Positions 44,261 through 55,219 of a stretch of 64,000 bases of DNA are shown here, in pieces (the stretch's first letter is position 1; every line of letters begins with the position of its first letter). The translations under genes and the position numbers were made by a program. Location: NCBI RefSeq assembly GCF_000471905.2, contig NW_006499644.1, forward strand, positions 720,036-784,035, given 5' to 3'. Under the pieces are notes generated by a model that was not told the origin of the DNA, made no database searches, and worked only from the letters and a program-made list of their open reading frames with translations. Source of the stretch: Amborella trichopoda. Its lineage: Eukaryota; Streptophyta; Magnoliopsida; Amborellales; Amborellaceae.

Positions 44261-44731
44261 GAGATATTAGAATTTTGTTCGATCATGATTGCCTTTCCAC
44301 TCTGTTATGACGTCACATTTTGGATGTCACCTAAGTATTAAATGAGACCCCTTGGTATGCTTTGAGAGTATTGTAGGACCATGAGGAGATATGAGATTCA
44401 ATTAACATGCTTTGAGCATATTACAAGGCCAATGATAAGTAATTGTTGGCATTCTTTGAGCGTATTGCATTGCCTGACTTGTGACTCATGGCTTAGTGTG
44501 TAAAACTTGTAATGAAATTCTAAGGGGAGGGGAGGGGGCGAACTCGGTGTGTTTGGGAGGTAGAGTCTTGGCTATAGAAATTGTTTCTCTTAGACGCCCT
44601 TCTAGGCTTGAGTTGGTTGTGTGTGCATGCCTCTGTAGATTGTTTGGAGAGGAATGCCATTGTTAAACCCCCATTTATGTGATGATCAAGTATATGATTT
44701 TGCGGACAATATCCTTTTTAAGGGGGGATAA
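44261..44731 (+). mobile_element. Internal remnant and polypurine tract before the second Tekay LTR
   Basis: No coding sequence. It contains three to four copies of a TTGGCATGCTTTGAGCGTAT-like unit (44,350-44,480) that recur at 46,380-46,740 inside the following LTR. The last 15 bases (AAGGGGGGATA, about 44,719-44,729) are the polypurine tract for the LTR at 44,732. Confidence 0.55.
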
Positions 44732-44764
44732 TGTAATGACCCAGACTCTCCCAGCCTAATAGAG

Positions 44765-45020
44765 TGCACGGTGGAAGAAGGGGAGGAGTGTGCGCATGGC
44801 AGTAAGAGAGAAGAAGTGAGAAGACGAACGAGGCAGTGGGCGTGCACGACAGTAAGAGAGAAGAAGAGGAAGAGTGCATGCGGTGGAGTGTGCATGGCGA
44901 TAAGAGAGAGAGGAAGGAAGAGTACGCACGACAGAGTGCACGCGGCGAAGCAGAGAGAGTGCGTGTGGCTGTAAGAGAGAGAAGAAGAGAGAACATGTAT
45001 GGAAGAGTGCGTGCACAGTA
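44765..45020. repeat. GTAAGAGAGAAGAAG minisatellite in LTR
   Basis: About six units of 35-45 bp, each with GTGCxxGxGGCxGTAAGAGAGAAGAAG. It lies upstream of the TATA box, in U3. Overlapping open frames on both strands are repeat artefacts. Confidence 0.7.
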
Positions 45021-45248
45021 GTGAAGGAAGAGAAGAAAAGTGGGTCACGGCAGATTGAGCGTGAGGTAGAGCACCGTCGTGCGTGACAGAAGGAGAATGC
45101 CGTCGTGCGTGGCCGCCATGTGATGCATGACAGCCACTTGGACGCTACTTTAGTGCCACTTGTTTGCCATGTGAGCCACTTGCGTGCCATTCTTTGACAC
45201 TTGGGAACCCTTGCTTGGTACCTGCCCACTGCCTCCCCCATCTTTGCT

Positions 45249-45254
45249 TATAAG
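45249..45254 (+). promoter_or_regulatory. TATA box of second Tekay LTR
   Basis: TTTGCTTATAAGTGTTCC about 515 bases into the LTR, followed by pyrimidine-rich sequence. Confidence 0.5.
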
Positions 45255-46269
45255 TGTTCCTTTTCACCCCTCTCATAGAATTTTGCCTTCTCTCACAAAA
45301 ACACTTAGAAACTCAAGATTGGAGAGCTTGGCCTTTGAAGGAGTCTTTTGGGTGCAAGGTAAGTAGATCATACTCTAGTGTGTCCATAGTGTTAAAGCAT
45401 GAGTTTGTATAGAAATTGTGTGAAGTAATTGGGTGCATGTATGATTTGTGTTTTGTCTTCCAGAAATTAAGTCTTCTTTGTATGATAAGTTTGACACTAT
45501 TATCACTCCTGTTGATTCTGAAAATCTGTGAAATGATGCTCTTATTAGTCTAGTTTAAGATAGAAAAGGTTTCATGTTATTATCTAGTATAGATTAGAAG
45601 TTATGAAGTGATCTTTGAAGTGTACCATGGCTGTGCTGTGAAATTCCAAGAAGGTTTAGGGTTTTTTGTATCACTTTGTTGGCCTACCAAATGACATCAA
45701 AATAACACCAAAACACTTCCATTTGAAAGATACATGTGTTTACTTTGATTTTGGTGTTTAAGTCCAGTTGATATTCTTTATATTTTGAAAGCTATGGTTC
45801 GATTTGTGCCTGTATGTCATTGTTAGCAGGATTTAGTAGAATTCGGAACTTGATCTTTGCTCTAACCAATTTAGGTCCAAATGCTTTCAAATTTCTTTTT
45901 TTATAAAGATAGTTTTTTTTACTTGAACTTTTCTTTTGGAATCATCGCAGAATTTATCATGAATTGGGAGTTATGTCTCTATTAAGGGGCAAGTCACTGT
46001 TAGTAAAATGCAGAAAACTCCAGAATTGTTGTTTATGGTGTACCCAAGTGTTGACTGACCAAACATTGGTCAATTGACTCCGAACCAATTTTTAGTGAGA
46101 GATAACCGTGTATACTTCAATTATCATTTTGTAACTAAGTTGAGATTCTTTATAAACCAGAAGCTATGTCTATTTTCTGTGAAACTATCATGCATCAATT
46201 AGTGGATGTTATGAAATAGTGAATGGTCATGATCTGAGACACGACTCAGATATGATATGAATTACTATG

Positions 46270-46745
46270 CAATGGGTCATCCATTGACAGGGTGATGTGG
46301 TATGATATGATTGTGATGAGTACTATGTGATAAGACCTGTGTGGTCAACTATGTGACATAGGAGATGTACTATGTGATAAGTGATTTATTGGCACGCTTT
46401 GAACGTGTTGCATGACCATGAGATGATAAGTGATTTATTGGCATGCTTTGAGCATCTTGCATGACCATGAGATGATAAGTGATTTATTGGCATGCTTTGA
46501 GCGTATGGCATGGCCGGCTATTGACATGGTGATATCTCTAGTAATATGAGATGTAGGATTTCTCAGCATGCTAGTACGTATCGCATTGCCTAGGATATGT
46601 GACTTCTCGGTGTGCTTTGAGGGTATTGCATTGTTTAAGATGTGTAACTGATTGGCATGCTTTGAGCGTATTGCATGGCCATGACTGACACCAGTGAGGT
46701 GCGTCCGAGGTGATATGTGACTTCCCGACATGCTTTGTGCATGAT
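46270..46745. repeat. GGCATGCTTTGAGCGTATTGCATGGCC repeat in LTR
   Basis: Six or more units of about 49 bp built on TTGGCATGCTTTGAGCGT and TTGCATGGCCATGAG, with GTGATTTATT spacers in the left units. Related units lie outside this LTR at 44,350-44,480. Confidence 0.7.
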
Positions 46746-47557
46746 GTATTGCCTGAGATATGTAACTGGCTTGAGATAGGTGGTTGACCTGAGTTATGTG
46801 ATTGGCTTGAGATTTGTGATTAGCCTGGTTGATAGGGCTAGGGGGTGTGTTAAGATATGTTTATTTTGTTATGCTCTATTAATGGCTCTAATTTGTTACA
46901 TTATGTTGATCTGTTGAGATTTGGATAGATCGCTAGTGCATATTATATCTGATATCCGAATTGTGCTTGCTCCACCATGAAAAGAATAATTCTATAATTG
47001 TGGTATGATTGCAGAGAATGGTATAGAACCTTGAACATTGTTGTGAGATATTATTCATATGCAGGGAAGCATGATACTGTGATCTACTTACTGAGCTTTT
47101 TAGCTCATCCCTTTGCTTTCCTTCCTTGTAGATTGACTGCTGCAGGTCTAGGACGGACAGGCGGTGATCGTGAGTGGCTAATTGAAGGCCTGCGCCCGAC
47201 AAGAAGACCTCTTTGTTTTGTAAGTAATAGATGGTCGTCGGTCGTACTGTTGTTGTTTGTGAAGCTTTGTATTTTATTATTAAGCCTGTAGTGTCGTGGA
47301 TGAATCGTAATATTCTTGGTATTGTATATGAATTTTAAAGAATTCATATGGATATGAATGGTTTTTATTTATCCAGCTTTTGTTATGTTTCTGGTGGGAG
47401 TTTTTACCTTTTCTTGGTGGTTTGATCAAATTTCATTCTTTTCAAATGCGTTGAGCTCACTCCCACCTGAGTGGTGTTCGTGACATCTATGATCGCGATC
47501 CTGTCCCCTGTCGCCCTCCGACGAGCTGTTAAGGGGTTAGGGGGCGGGGTTGTGACA

Positions 47558-48133
47558 CTTCCACTCGAAACAAAATTGGTTAACCAAGCGATTGATATGT
47601 TAGCTTCTGAATTGAGGACCATTATCTGACGTGATACGATCAGGAACACGGAATTGGTAAATGATGTGATGTCACTCAAAGTTGGCCACTGTTGTCCTAG
47701 GGACACGCTTGAGGGAAATTGCCTCGGCCCATTTGGAGAAGTAGTCCGTGGCATTTAAGATGAAGGTGTGGCCCAATGCTGAGGGAGGGTCGATGGGTCC
47801 TACAATGTCCATGCCCCAATGTGAGAAATGCCATGACATCACCGTAGGATGCAGAGGTTCCAGTGGCTGGTGAATGAGATTCGAGTGCATTTGACGCACT
47901 TGACATCTCATGGCATATGCTAATGAGTCTGCAACAATTGATGGCCAGTAGTACCCCAGCCTACGTATCCGCTCTGAGAGCTTGGGTCCTGACTGGTGAA
48001 GTTTGCAGATCTCGGCATGCACTTCTTCTAGTAGGTGTTCTGCCTTCATTGAGCCGATACATCTGAGAAAGATTCCATCGACGGAATGTTGGGCGAGAGC
48101 GTCGCTTTCAAGAAGAGTGTATTTAGTGGACAT
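47558..48133 (-). pseudogene. Tat integrase fragment (element F)
   Basis: Open frame 48,133-47,672 with HAEICKLHQSGPKLSERIRRLGYYWP (zinc-binding His pair), RCQVRQ where relatives have C-x2-C (second Cys changed to Arg), GMDIVGPIDPPSALGH (first catalytic Asp) and ATDYFSKWAEA. The rest, 47,671-47,558, includes a DNG-like second Asp region near 47,620 in another frame. It is cut at 47,558 by the Tekay LTR, so the catalytic Glu and C-terminus are missing. Confidence 0.8.
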
Positions 48134-48219
48134 TCTCCATACATTGTTGCACTCAATACAACCGTTTGGTCGCCATCGTGTTTAATAAATTTGATTATGG
48201 GTTCCCTCCATTTCTCAAC

Positions 48220-48930
48220 CTACTCAATCTTGGCACATATCGGATCAAAGGTATATATATCTTGCTTCTTAGACTGCTTTGCCTCTTTTTCAGCTTCCAG
48301 AGCATCTTTGGCAGCAAGAAGTGCCCCGAATGGATAAGGAGGACACTCTGGAAAGAGAATCCTTTCATCGTCCCCATCTAATTCTTTAAACAGCTGGATG
48401 TGCCTCCATTCTGCTACCCATATAGGCATGGGTTCCTTTGAGGAGACTTGGATAGTAGCTCCGAGCTTGGTCAGGGCATCAGCTTGAGAATTTAGCCTTC
48501 TGGGGATGTGCTGTAAGGAAACGTCATCGAGGTTTGCCATCAAAGTCTTCGCAATGTCATGATAGGGCTTGATGCTGTCTTTTCTCACATCGTATATTCC
48601 TTTGAGTTGTCATACTACCAGCTCAAAATCGTCAAAAATTGTCAGCCGTTTGAAGTTCATGTCTAGGGCGATCTCGAGCCCTATTATGAGCACGTGATAC
48701 TCGGCCTCATTATGTGAGCCTATCTCTGTGAGAGAGAAAGATAATGGGATAATGCCATCTTGAGGAGTCGAAAACACCACGCAGGCACCACCTTGTTCAA
48801 ACTGAAAGGCCTCGTCAAAATATATCTTCCAGTCATAGGGTTGTTCAACACAAAACACCTCTTCATCAGGGAGATCACTTGACAAGGGGGATTCTACCGG
48901 TAAGGGATGTGTTGCTAGAAAATCAGCCAA
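48220..48930 (-). pseudogene. Archaeal-type RNase H (Tat element F)
   Basis: One frame with a single internal stop (about 48,607-48,609). The N-terminal half (48,930-48,610) has WKIYFDEAFQFEQGGACVVF, with FDE where relatives have FDG, and HNEAEYHVLIIGLEIAL. After the stop the C-terminal half (48,588-48,220) has QHIPRRLNSQADALTKLG and FPECPPYPFGALLAAK. This is the better preserved of the two copies of this domain in the window. It marks the Tat lineage. Confidence 0.8.
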
Positions 48931-49396
48931 GGCTTGGCCCTTGGCAGCTTTTTACGGTATGAACGTGATGTTGAACTCCATCAGTAAAAATTACCATTTT
49001 GTCAAGCGCCTAGACAGACAAGGGCGTGTCATGAGGAGCTTGATAGGATCAGCTCTGGAAATGAGCTGGACTTCATGACCGAGTAAGTAATGGAGAAGCT
49101 TCTGGGTCGCGAAGATTAAATCCAAGCACATCTTCTCGATTGGTGGGTAGTTCTTCTCAACTCCTTGCATGCTATGGTGATTCGTCGAGGGTGGTCACGT
49201 ACAAAATGAGAGGCCTTCCCAATACTGGCATAGAGAGTACTGGAGGGCTTAGCAAATATTCTTTGATATCCTCCAAGGCTGACTGACATCCCCCATCCCA
49301 TATCCTCAGTAGGTGTGTAAAAGGCTTACAACGATTTGAGAGATTAGAGATGAATCTTCGAAGATAGGCAAGCTGACGCTGTAGAGACCGGAGCTC
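48931..49396 (-). pseudogene. First RNase H / connection, Tat element F
   Basis: Broken minus-strand reading: LQRQLAYLRRFISNLSNRCKPF (about 49,380-49,320), SALEDIKEYLLSPPVLSMPVLG (about 49,290-49,220), then VDFMLGHEVQLISRA-like residues near 49,080. It aligns with 15,110-15,543 of element B. A deletion near 49,305 removes the part corresponding to KKDTPFIWDEAC. Confidence 0.65.
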
Positions 49397-50271
49397 TCAA
49401 AGTGCTGTTGGTGGTGGCATTTCTCTGATTGCCTTGATCATGACAGGTTCGATCTCCAATCCTCGATACTTAACAATGAACCCTAAGAATTTTCCTGAAT
49501 GTTCATCAAAGGCGCACTTCAATGGGTTCATCTTGAGCTGGTGTCGGTGAAGCCACTCTAACACTCGCTCAAGGTCACTCATGTGAACCTCCTTGTTTTT
49601 AGATTTGACCACCAAGTCATTGACGTAACATTCTACCTCCTTGTGCATCATATCATTAAAAATGGTGGTCATCGTCCGCTGATACGTGGCATCAGCATTT
49701 GTTAATCCAAATGGAATCATCATGTAACAAAAGACCCCTTTAGGAGTCAGGAAGGCGGTGGCCTCCTCATCCTCTAGCGCCATCCTTATCTGATTATACC
49801 CCGAGCATCCATCCATGAAAGAGAAGATTTGGTAATAGGGTGTAGAGTCGATAAGAAATTTTATGAATGGCAAGGGGAAGTCATCTTTCAAACAAGCAGC
49901 GTTCAAGTCACGGAAGTCAATGCAAACCTTGATTTTCCCATTCTTCTTTTTAAATGGAACGACATTTGCAAGCTATTTCAGATATTTGACTTCCAGGATA
50001 AAGCCTGCTTCCCTGAGTTTACTCACTTCAGCATCAATCTGCATTTCGAGGTCGGGTCGAAATCTTCCCGACTTCTGTTTTACGGGCTTGAAAGATGAGT
50101 CGATCCCAAGTCGATGCACTTCAATTTGGGGATCAAGACCGGGCATCTCATGGTAATGCCACGTGAAGACATCTCGATTTGCATGTAGGAAAGTAGTATA
50201 ACTTTCTTTCTCTTCCGACGACATGTTGGTCGATCAGCTTCATCTCCAAAGTTTATGTCCCCGAGGTCATC
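49397..50271 (-). pseudogene. Reverse transcriptase, Tat element F
   Basis: Two open frames in sequence: 50,224-49,973 (VFTWHYHEMPGLDP, KPVKQKSGRFRPD) and 49,906-49,397 (IFSFMDGCSGYNQIRMA with the first Asp, GVFCYMMIPFGLTNADATYQR, EVECYVNDLVVKSK, LKCAFDEHSGKFLGFIV). The active-site YVDD is YVND (49,617-49,628). The frame shifts between the halves at about 49,910-49,970. The element is cut at 50,271 by the Tekay LTR, so no protease or gag is joined to it. Confidence 0.85.
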
Positions 50272-51050
50272 TGTCACGACCCACCCCGACCCCCATGCCA
50301 TACGAGATGGGGAGTGATTGAGTGCAGGTTAGTGATCCAAAAGTAGCATTTGTCAATTAGGCCGGGATGAACTTAACGCCATTATTTCGGTTATCAAAGT
50401 AAATCATGGAAAGATAAATACAAAAGTCATTCTAAATATAGGGGAAAATTAATAATTTAAAGCTCCATATATTAACAAAAGGGCTTTACATAACATTTTC
50501 AAAAAAATATTACATTTGAGTCTAGGGCATTAGGGCCCAAAATTTACAATAGACAAAATCCAGGGCTAAACCTCCCAACCACATACAAGATCTAGATCCC
50601 GCTTCCAAAACTTTTGGCGTCAACGTCCTTCAGGAATCCCCGCCGTTCCAACTCTTGACCTATTGTTATCAGTCTACAAGGAGAGGAGGGAGAAATATGG
50701 TGAGTTTTACATCTCAGTAAGTAGGTCTAAGTGCTACACATCAATAATGAGCCTACTCAAGAATCATAAAAAATTTAGTTACCTAAATGGAATTTCAGTG
50801 CAGCAGTCATGAAAATCAACAATCAGGTCAGTGCATCAATTATAAACATTTTGTCCATATAGAAGTTATCATTCAATCGATTCAATCATCAGCATTCCCA
50901 ATCATTAATTAATCATTACCCACTCACTCCATAGTCTACCTATTCCCGCAGCAGAGGACCTATCAATCGGGCTAAGCCAATCCAATTGCTTAGGACCTTT
51001 ACCATCTCCCAGGAGAGAGGGCAATGAAATGTGGGGAAATCATTTCGTAA

Positions 51051-51114
51051 TGCCCTCATACTCACACACACGGCCCCAGCGTGTATTGGGGCCGTGAGTG
51101 TGAGTATGAGGGCA
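51051..51114. repeat. Near-perfect inverted repeat, 28-bp arms
   Basis: Arms 51,051-51,078 and 51,087-51,114 pair with a single mismatch around an 8-base loop. The corresponding place in the 5' LTR (58,505-58,560) has the first arm but not the second, so the second arm was created after, or outside, the normal LTR copying. A transcript would fold into a long stable hairpin. Confidence 0.9.
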
Positions 51115-52959
51115 CTTACTTGTAAGGTGTCAGTCACTAGTCTCACCTCAGTAAAACTCTGGGGGTACGACCCTCCCTTTTCACTCTCCCCCCAAACTGC
51201 ATCGTATCATTCAGCAGGTTAGGGGATATAGCCGACATTGCTTTTCTCAGTATAGCAAACCTCACTACCTATGCGTTCCCCATCACATAGCAGCAGTAAC
51301 AATGAAACAATGGCCAGTATCACAGTATTATCATAGGACAGTGCCCACTACCAATGGGTGCCCCATTACGTAGTAGTCATTATTATGGCCTCTTATCTTG
51401 CTTAGGCATTAAGTTTCATTCATACTAAATCAATGCATTATAACAGATAAATCAAATTTCCATCATTCAAGAATGGCTCGAAATCATCCAGCATTCATAA
51501 GATATTATAGCATTCATCATGAAGCATCCATTGCATGAGCTATCACCCCGCATTTACACTTAGACATCATTCATCATAGAACAATCACCCTAGTTTTGCA
51601 CTTATCCCTTTACCACAACACACTTAGTTGCGTAGAACCATACACATAACACTATGACAATCGCATGAAAACATCGCATAATACTCACATTTATCACTTA
51701 TCAAAGAAGTTACGTAGCTACTTGAATAGCTTAATGAGTAATTCCGAGAAAGGTTGAAGAAGACAAGCATAACACTAATTTAGTGAGGTACAACAATGAC
51801 ATACCCCTCTTCTTGGGACATAATTTCCAAATCTAGGGAGATTTATGAAATATTTTAGACATGCAACATTAAGTTCACGCTCAGGGATTTAAAATGGTAG
51901 TGCTTTGAAGAAATTTGAACGAATTTTGATAGGTCAAAAGCCCAGCTCAAATGATTGAAAGTTGCTGGAATCTCCTGCAACAGTGAGTCGTGATGTGCTC
52001 ACACATTTAGGGGATAGCTGAAAATCTAGGACGAATTTTGAAAACTTCAAAACATGTAACTTGGAGCTTATTAACAGACCTTTCTAACAAAGGTAGTTTG
52101 AAGACATTTGGATGTTGTTTGCTAGGCCAAATGCGCGGTCCAGAAAGCGTCACAGTTGCTAGAATTACAGCGACTGTGAGTAGTGATAGGGATCAACATT
52201 TTAGCGCGTATCTTTCAATCCATGCAACATTTTAACATAATACAAGGAGAAAACTTAAAATAGACACGTGTATCATTCATTCAATACCAATTGAGGTCCA
52301 TCTGGACCGCATTTGATCACTGAGAAGTTTGTCACAAAAACCCTTATAGTTCTTGAAAATTATCCCCTTTTTAGTTTAGGCTTGATTTCAAGCATAATAC
52401 CCCATTCTACGAGCCAAAGTAAACATTCATACAAGGTCTTGATCATGATAACTAAATAAAATAAAATCTTGCAATTAATTACTCCATTGTTTATAGAGCA
52501 ATGTTCAATTGCTCATTCCACTTCATTTCTACCTTCTATTCTACTATTCTCCCTATCATATTTACCCAAGTTTAATCCATCCCAATGTAAGTGAAAAAAA
52601 ACACTAAACCCACTTACCTTGACTCTCATGGTGTATTCAATCCCCACTCATGAGCTTCACCAGTTGGCTGTCTTTAAAGGGGTAGCAGTGAGCTTCAAGT
52701 GAGAGAGAGAGAGATTTGGGAAATGGCAGAGACCACGTTGCCCAAGGGAGGAAAAAGGCTTATTAGGAGAGGGTGGTTGGAAAACACTGTCGCTGATGCA
52801 ATCGTATGTGGCTCTGACACGTACGGAGTGGCGTTGACATGTATGGCAGCTGTATGTTGACCAAGACACTCTCGGCGCTCTCCTCGGTTCATGCACAATG
52901 TTGCTCTTTCTTGCTCGTATTCACAGAACGGTGCTGGGCCACAGCCGGCGCTAGGCCTA

Positions 52960-53135
52960 GAATTCACAGATGGCGATAGGTCTCTTTTGCACAACCAGCG
53001 CTACCTCTCCTGTAATACAATTGGCGCTACGCCACTTCTCACACAGTCGGCGCTACGTCTCCTCTCACACAGCCGGTGCTATCCTTTGACATAGTAGGCG
53101 TTATGTCTCCTCTCACACAACCGGCTCTACATCTT
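52960..53135. repeat. CCGGCGCTACGTCTCCTCTCACA minisatellite, 3' LTR of G
   Basis: Six or so units of 26-30 bp with ACAxCCGGCGCTACGTCTCCTCTC. It lies in U3, about 100-270 bases from the LTR start (minus orientation). The 5' LTR carries a larger version at 60,330-60,540. Confidence 0.75.
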
Positions 53136-53239
53136 CTTAACACTCGTGGGGTTGCTCCAAACGACATTAGACCTCTGTCTCACACTTTATTGCTATGCGT
53201 GTCACTGAAGTGGGAGAAAATTGTGGTCCTTAACATCAT

Positions 53240-53248
53240 CCCCCCCTT
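53240..53248 (-). other. Polypurine tract of element G
   Basis: Minus strand reads TTTTTAAGGGGGGGATGA, directly before the 3' LTR start at 53,235. Same arrangement as at 41,029-41,037. Confidence 0.8.
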
Positions 53249-53254
53249 AAAAAG

Positions 53255-54613
53255 GATTTCGTTCTCAAAATCATATTAACATTGAACGAAAAGGTGGGGT
53301 TATTTCTCTCTAATCTCATCCTCCCATTCTCATGTCGATTCTTTCCTCAAATGATACTGCCATTGTACCCGGACCAGAAAATTTCTTTATTGCATAACAG
53401 TTGTACTTTTCTATCTAATATTCCAATTGGTCGCTCGACATAGGTTAAATTTTCCCTAAGCGGGATTGGTTCATACTCCAAGACATGGGATATTTCCTCA
53501 ATAGTAGCACATAGAAGACATTGTGGATGTTGACCAGTTTAGGTGGCAGAGCAAGTCGGTAAGCCACGCTTCCAAATCTTTCCAAGACTTCAAAAGGTCC
53601 AACGAATCATAGGTTAAATTTCCTCTTTTTACCAAATCTAGTAGCACCCTTAGTTGGCAATACCTTCCGGAAGACCGGATCCCACACTTCAAACCCGAGG
53701 TCTCTTCAGCGATTATCAGCGTAACTCTTTTATTGACTTTGGGCTAACTTAAGCCGCTCTCTGATTGAGGCAATCTGCTTAGAAGTCATTTGAACTATTT
53801 CGGGTCCCAGCAATTTCCTCTTGCCCACCTCATCCCAGCAGATGGGCGACCTACACTTCCTCCAGTATAGGGCCTCATAAGGCATCATCTGGATGATGGC
53901 TTAAAAGCGATTATTGTAGGCGAATTCTATCAGGGGCAACTGGTCCTCCCAGTTTCCCTTAAAATGATTAATACACACCCTCAGCATGTCCACGAGAGTT
54001 TGAATAGTCCTCTTTGATTGTCCAACTGTTTGGGGGTGAAGGATAGTGTCAAATGTAAGTCTGGTGCCCAAGACTGATTGCAGACTTACCCAAAATTCGG
54101 AGTCCCTATCTGATATAATGTTGATGGGCACCCCATGGAATCTCACAATTTCTCTGATGTACAACTGGGCTAGCTTATCTAAAGTATAGGCCGTGAACTG
54201 ATAAGAAGTTAGCAGCTTTGGTTAATCTGTCCATCACGACTCAAATATTATCATGCCCTACACTTTGATTTTGGTAATGTAGAAACAAAGTCCATCATGA
54301 TGTGTTCCCATTTCCACTCCGGTTTGGGCAAGGGCTGCAGTTGTCCAACAGGTCTCTGATGTTCTTCCTTCACTTGCTGGCACGTAAAACACTTAGCGAC
54401 AAACTGTGCCAGATCTCGCTTCACGTTATTCCACCAGAAGGTCTTTTTCAAATCCTGGTACATCTTTGTACTCCTAGGGTGTATCATGTAGCGAGAGTGG
54501 TGTGCTACTTCCTGAATAGCCCTTTCTATACTTTCATCATTCGGAACACATACCTGGCCCTTAAACCTTAACAAGTCGTTACTGCTCGTAGAGAAATCTT
54601 CTTTTCTTTCCAT
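53255..54613 (-). pseudogene. Tekay integrase with chromodomain tail (element G)
   Basis: Frame 54,613-54,251: zinc-binding HHSRYMIHPRSTKMYQDL with H-x-H, CFTCQQVK pair intact, then [17 protein letters not shown] (first Asp). Frame 54,164-53,901: IISDRDSEF (second Asp) with a small deletion just after it, and [15 protein letters not shown], where Lys replaces the catalytic Glu. The C-terminal part runs through broken frames (53,870 on: the YGRKxRSPICWDEV and GPxxIL regions) to a WQYHLRKESTWEWEDE-like chromodomain tail at about 53,355-53,300. Several shifts; not functional. Confidence 0.8.
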
Positions 54614-54670
54614 TTTCAGTTCTTCAAGGATTTTTATCAGTTGGGGATCTCCTTTTTGAGCCGCTCAGAT

Positions 54671-55180
54671 TCATTGAAAGAGTTGGGGCTCCATCCTTAG
54701 ACACGACAGCATTCCTTCCCCCTCGCTACGGGGCTGAGATGGGTGCCACTCCACCACATCCTCTAATAGTTTCCTTTCTCGAGCCATTAAGTGTGCCACA
54801 TAAACCACAACTTTTCGACATAAGGTGTCGGCTATTACATTAGTCTTGCCTGGTTGGTAATCAATTGTATAGTCGAAATCATTCAATAAGTTCATCCATC
54901 TTCTTTGCCTCATATTCAACTCTTTCAAGGAAAATAGGTACTTGAGGCTCTTATGGTCTGTGAACACCTTAAATTGGGCCCCATAGAGGCAGTGCCTCCA
55001 GATTTTTAACGCGAACACTACTGTCGCGAGCTCCAAGTCATGAGTTGGATAGTTCTGGTCATACGACTTTAGTTGTCGGGAGCCACAAGCAATGACTTTA
55101 CCACTCTGCATGAGTACACATCCGAGCCCTTTATGAGATGCATAAGTATAAACCACAAAGTATTCATTGCCCTCGGGCAA
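54671..55180 (-). pseudogene. Tekay RNase H (element G)
   Basis: 169-residue open frame covering the whole domain: [70 protein letters not shown] and [14 protein letters not shown]. The first catalytic Asp, expected in VYTDAS, is Tyr (codon 55,142-55,144), while the Glu in DLELA and the Asp in FTDHK are kept. The open frame thus survives but the enzyme would be dead. Confidence 0.85.
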
Positions 55181-55219
55181 GGCCAGTATTGGGGTTGTGA
55201 CTAGTCTCTTCTTAAATTC

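Larger units (their letters stand above)
44732..47557 (+). mobile_element. Second Tekay-like LTR (different subfamily)
   Basis: Starts TGTAATGACCCAG, ends GGGGTTGTGACA. Its length (2.8 kb), ends and internal order resemble the LTR of element E, but the two share only patches, so they are different subfamilies and not the two LTRs of one insertion. Contents: GA-rich minisatellite (44,765-45,020), TATA box (45,249), an A/T-rich part without genes (45,400-46,200) and a 49-50-bp repeat (46,380-46,740). Confidence 0.8.
50272..53235 (-). mobile_element. 3' LTR of Tekay element G
   Basis: In plus coordinates it starts TGTCACGACCC and ends CCTTAACA; read on minus it is TGTTAAGG ... GTGACA. Contents: a 28-bp-arm hairpin at 51,051-51,114, ATGGG-CCCAT hairpin words near 51,350, a long A/T-rich part without genes (51,400-52,600), a TATA-like CTAATAAG on minus near 52,750 and a 26-28-bp minisatellite (52,960-53,130). 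It is inserted against, or recombined with, Tat RT at 50,271. Confidence 0.85.

Noticed and set aside
44686-45241. Several 90-160-residue minus-strand frames with Ser/Leu-rich, membrane-like sequence
   Set aside because: Reverse reading of a GA-rich minisatellite in a Tekay LTR; hydrophobicity follows from the CT-rich complement.
47105-47347. Short frames at the end of the second Tekay LTR as a host gene
   Set aside because: Within LTR limits, no conserved domain, A/T-rich context.
41042-47557. 41,042-43,916 and 44,732-47,557 as the two LTRs of one element
   Set aside because: Their first hundreds of bases do not align although ends and size are alike, and the sequence after the first LTR has no primer site.
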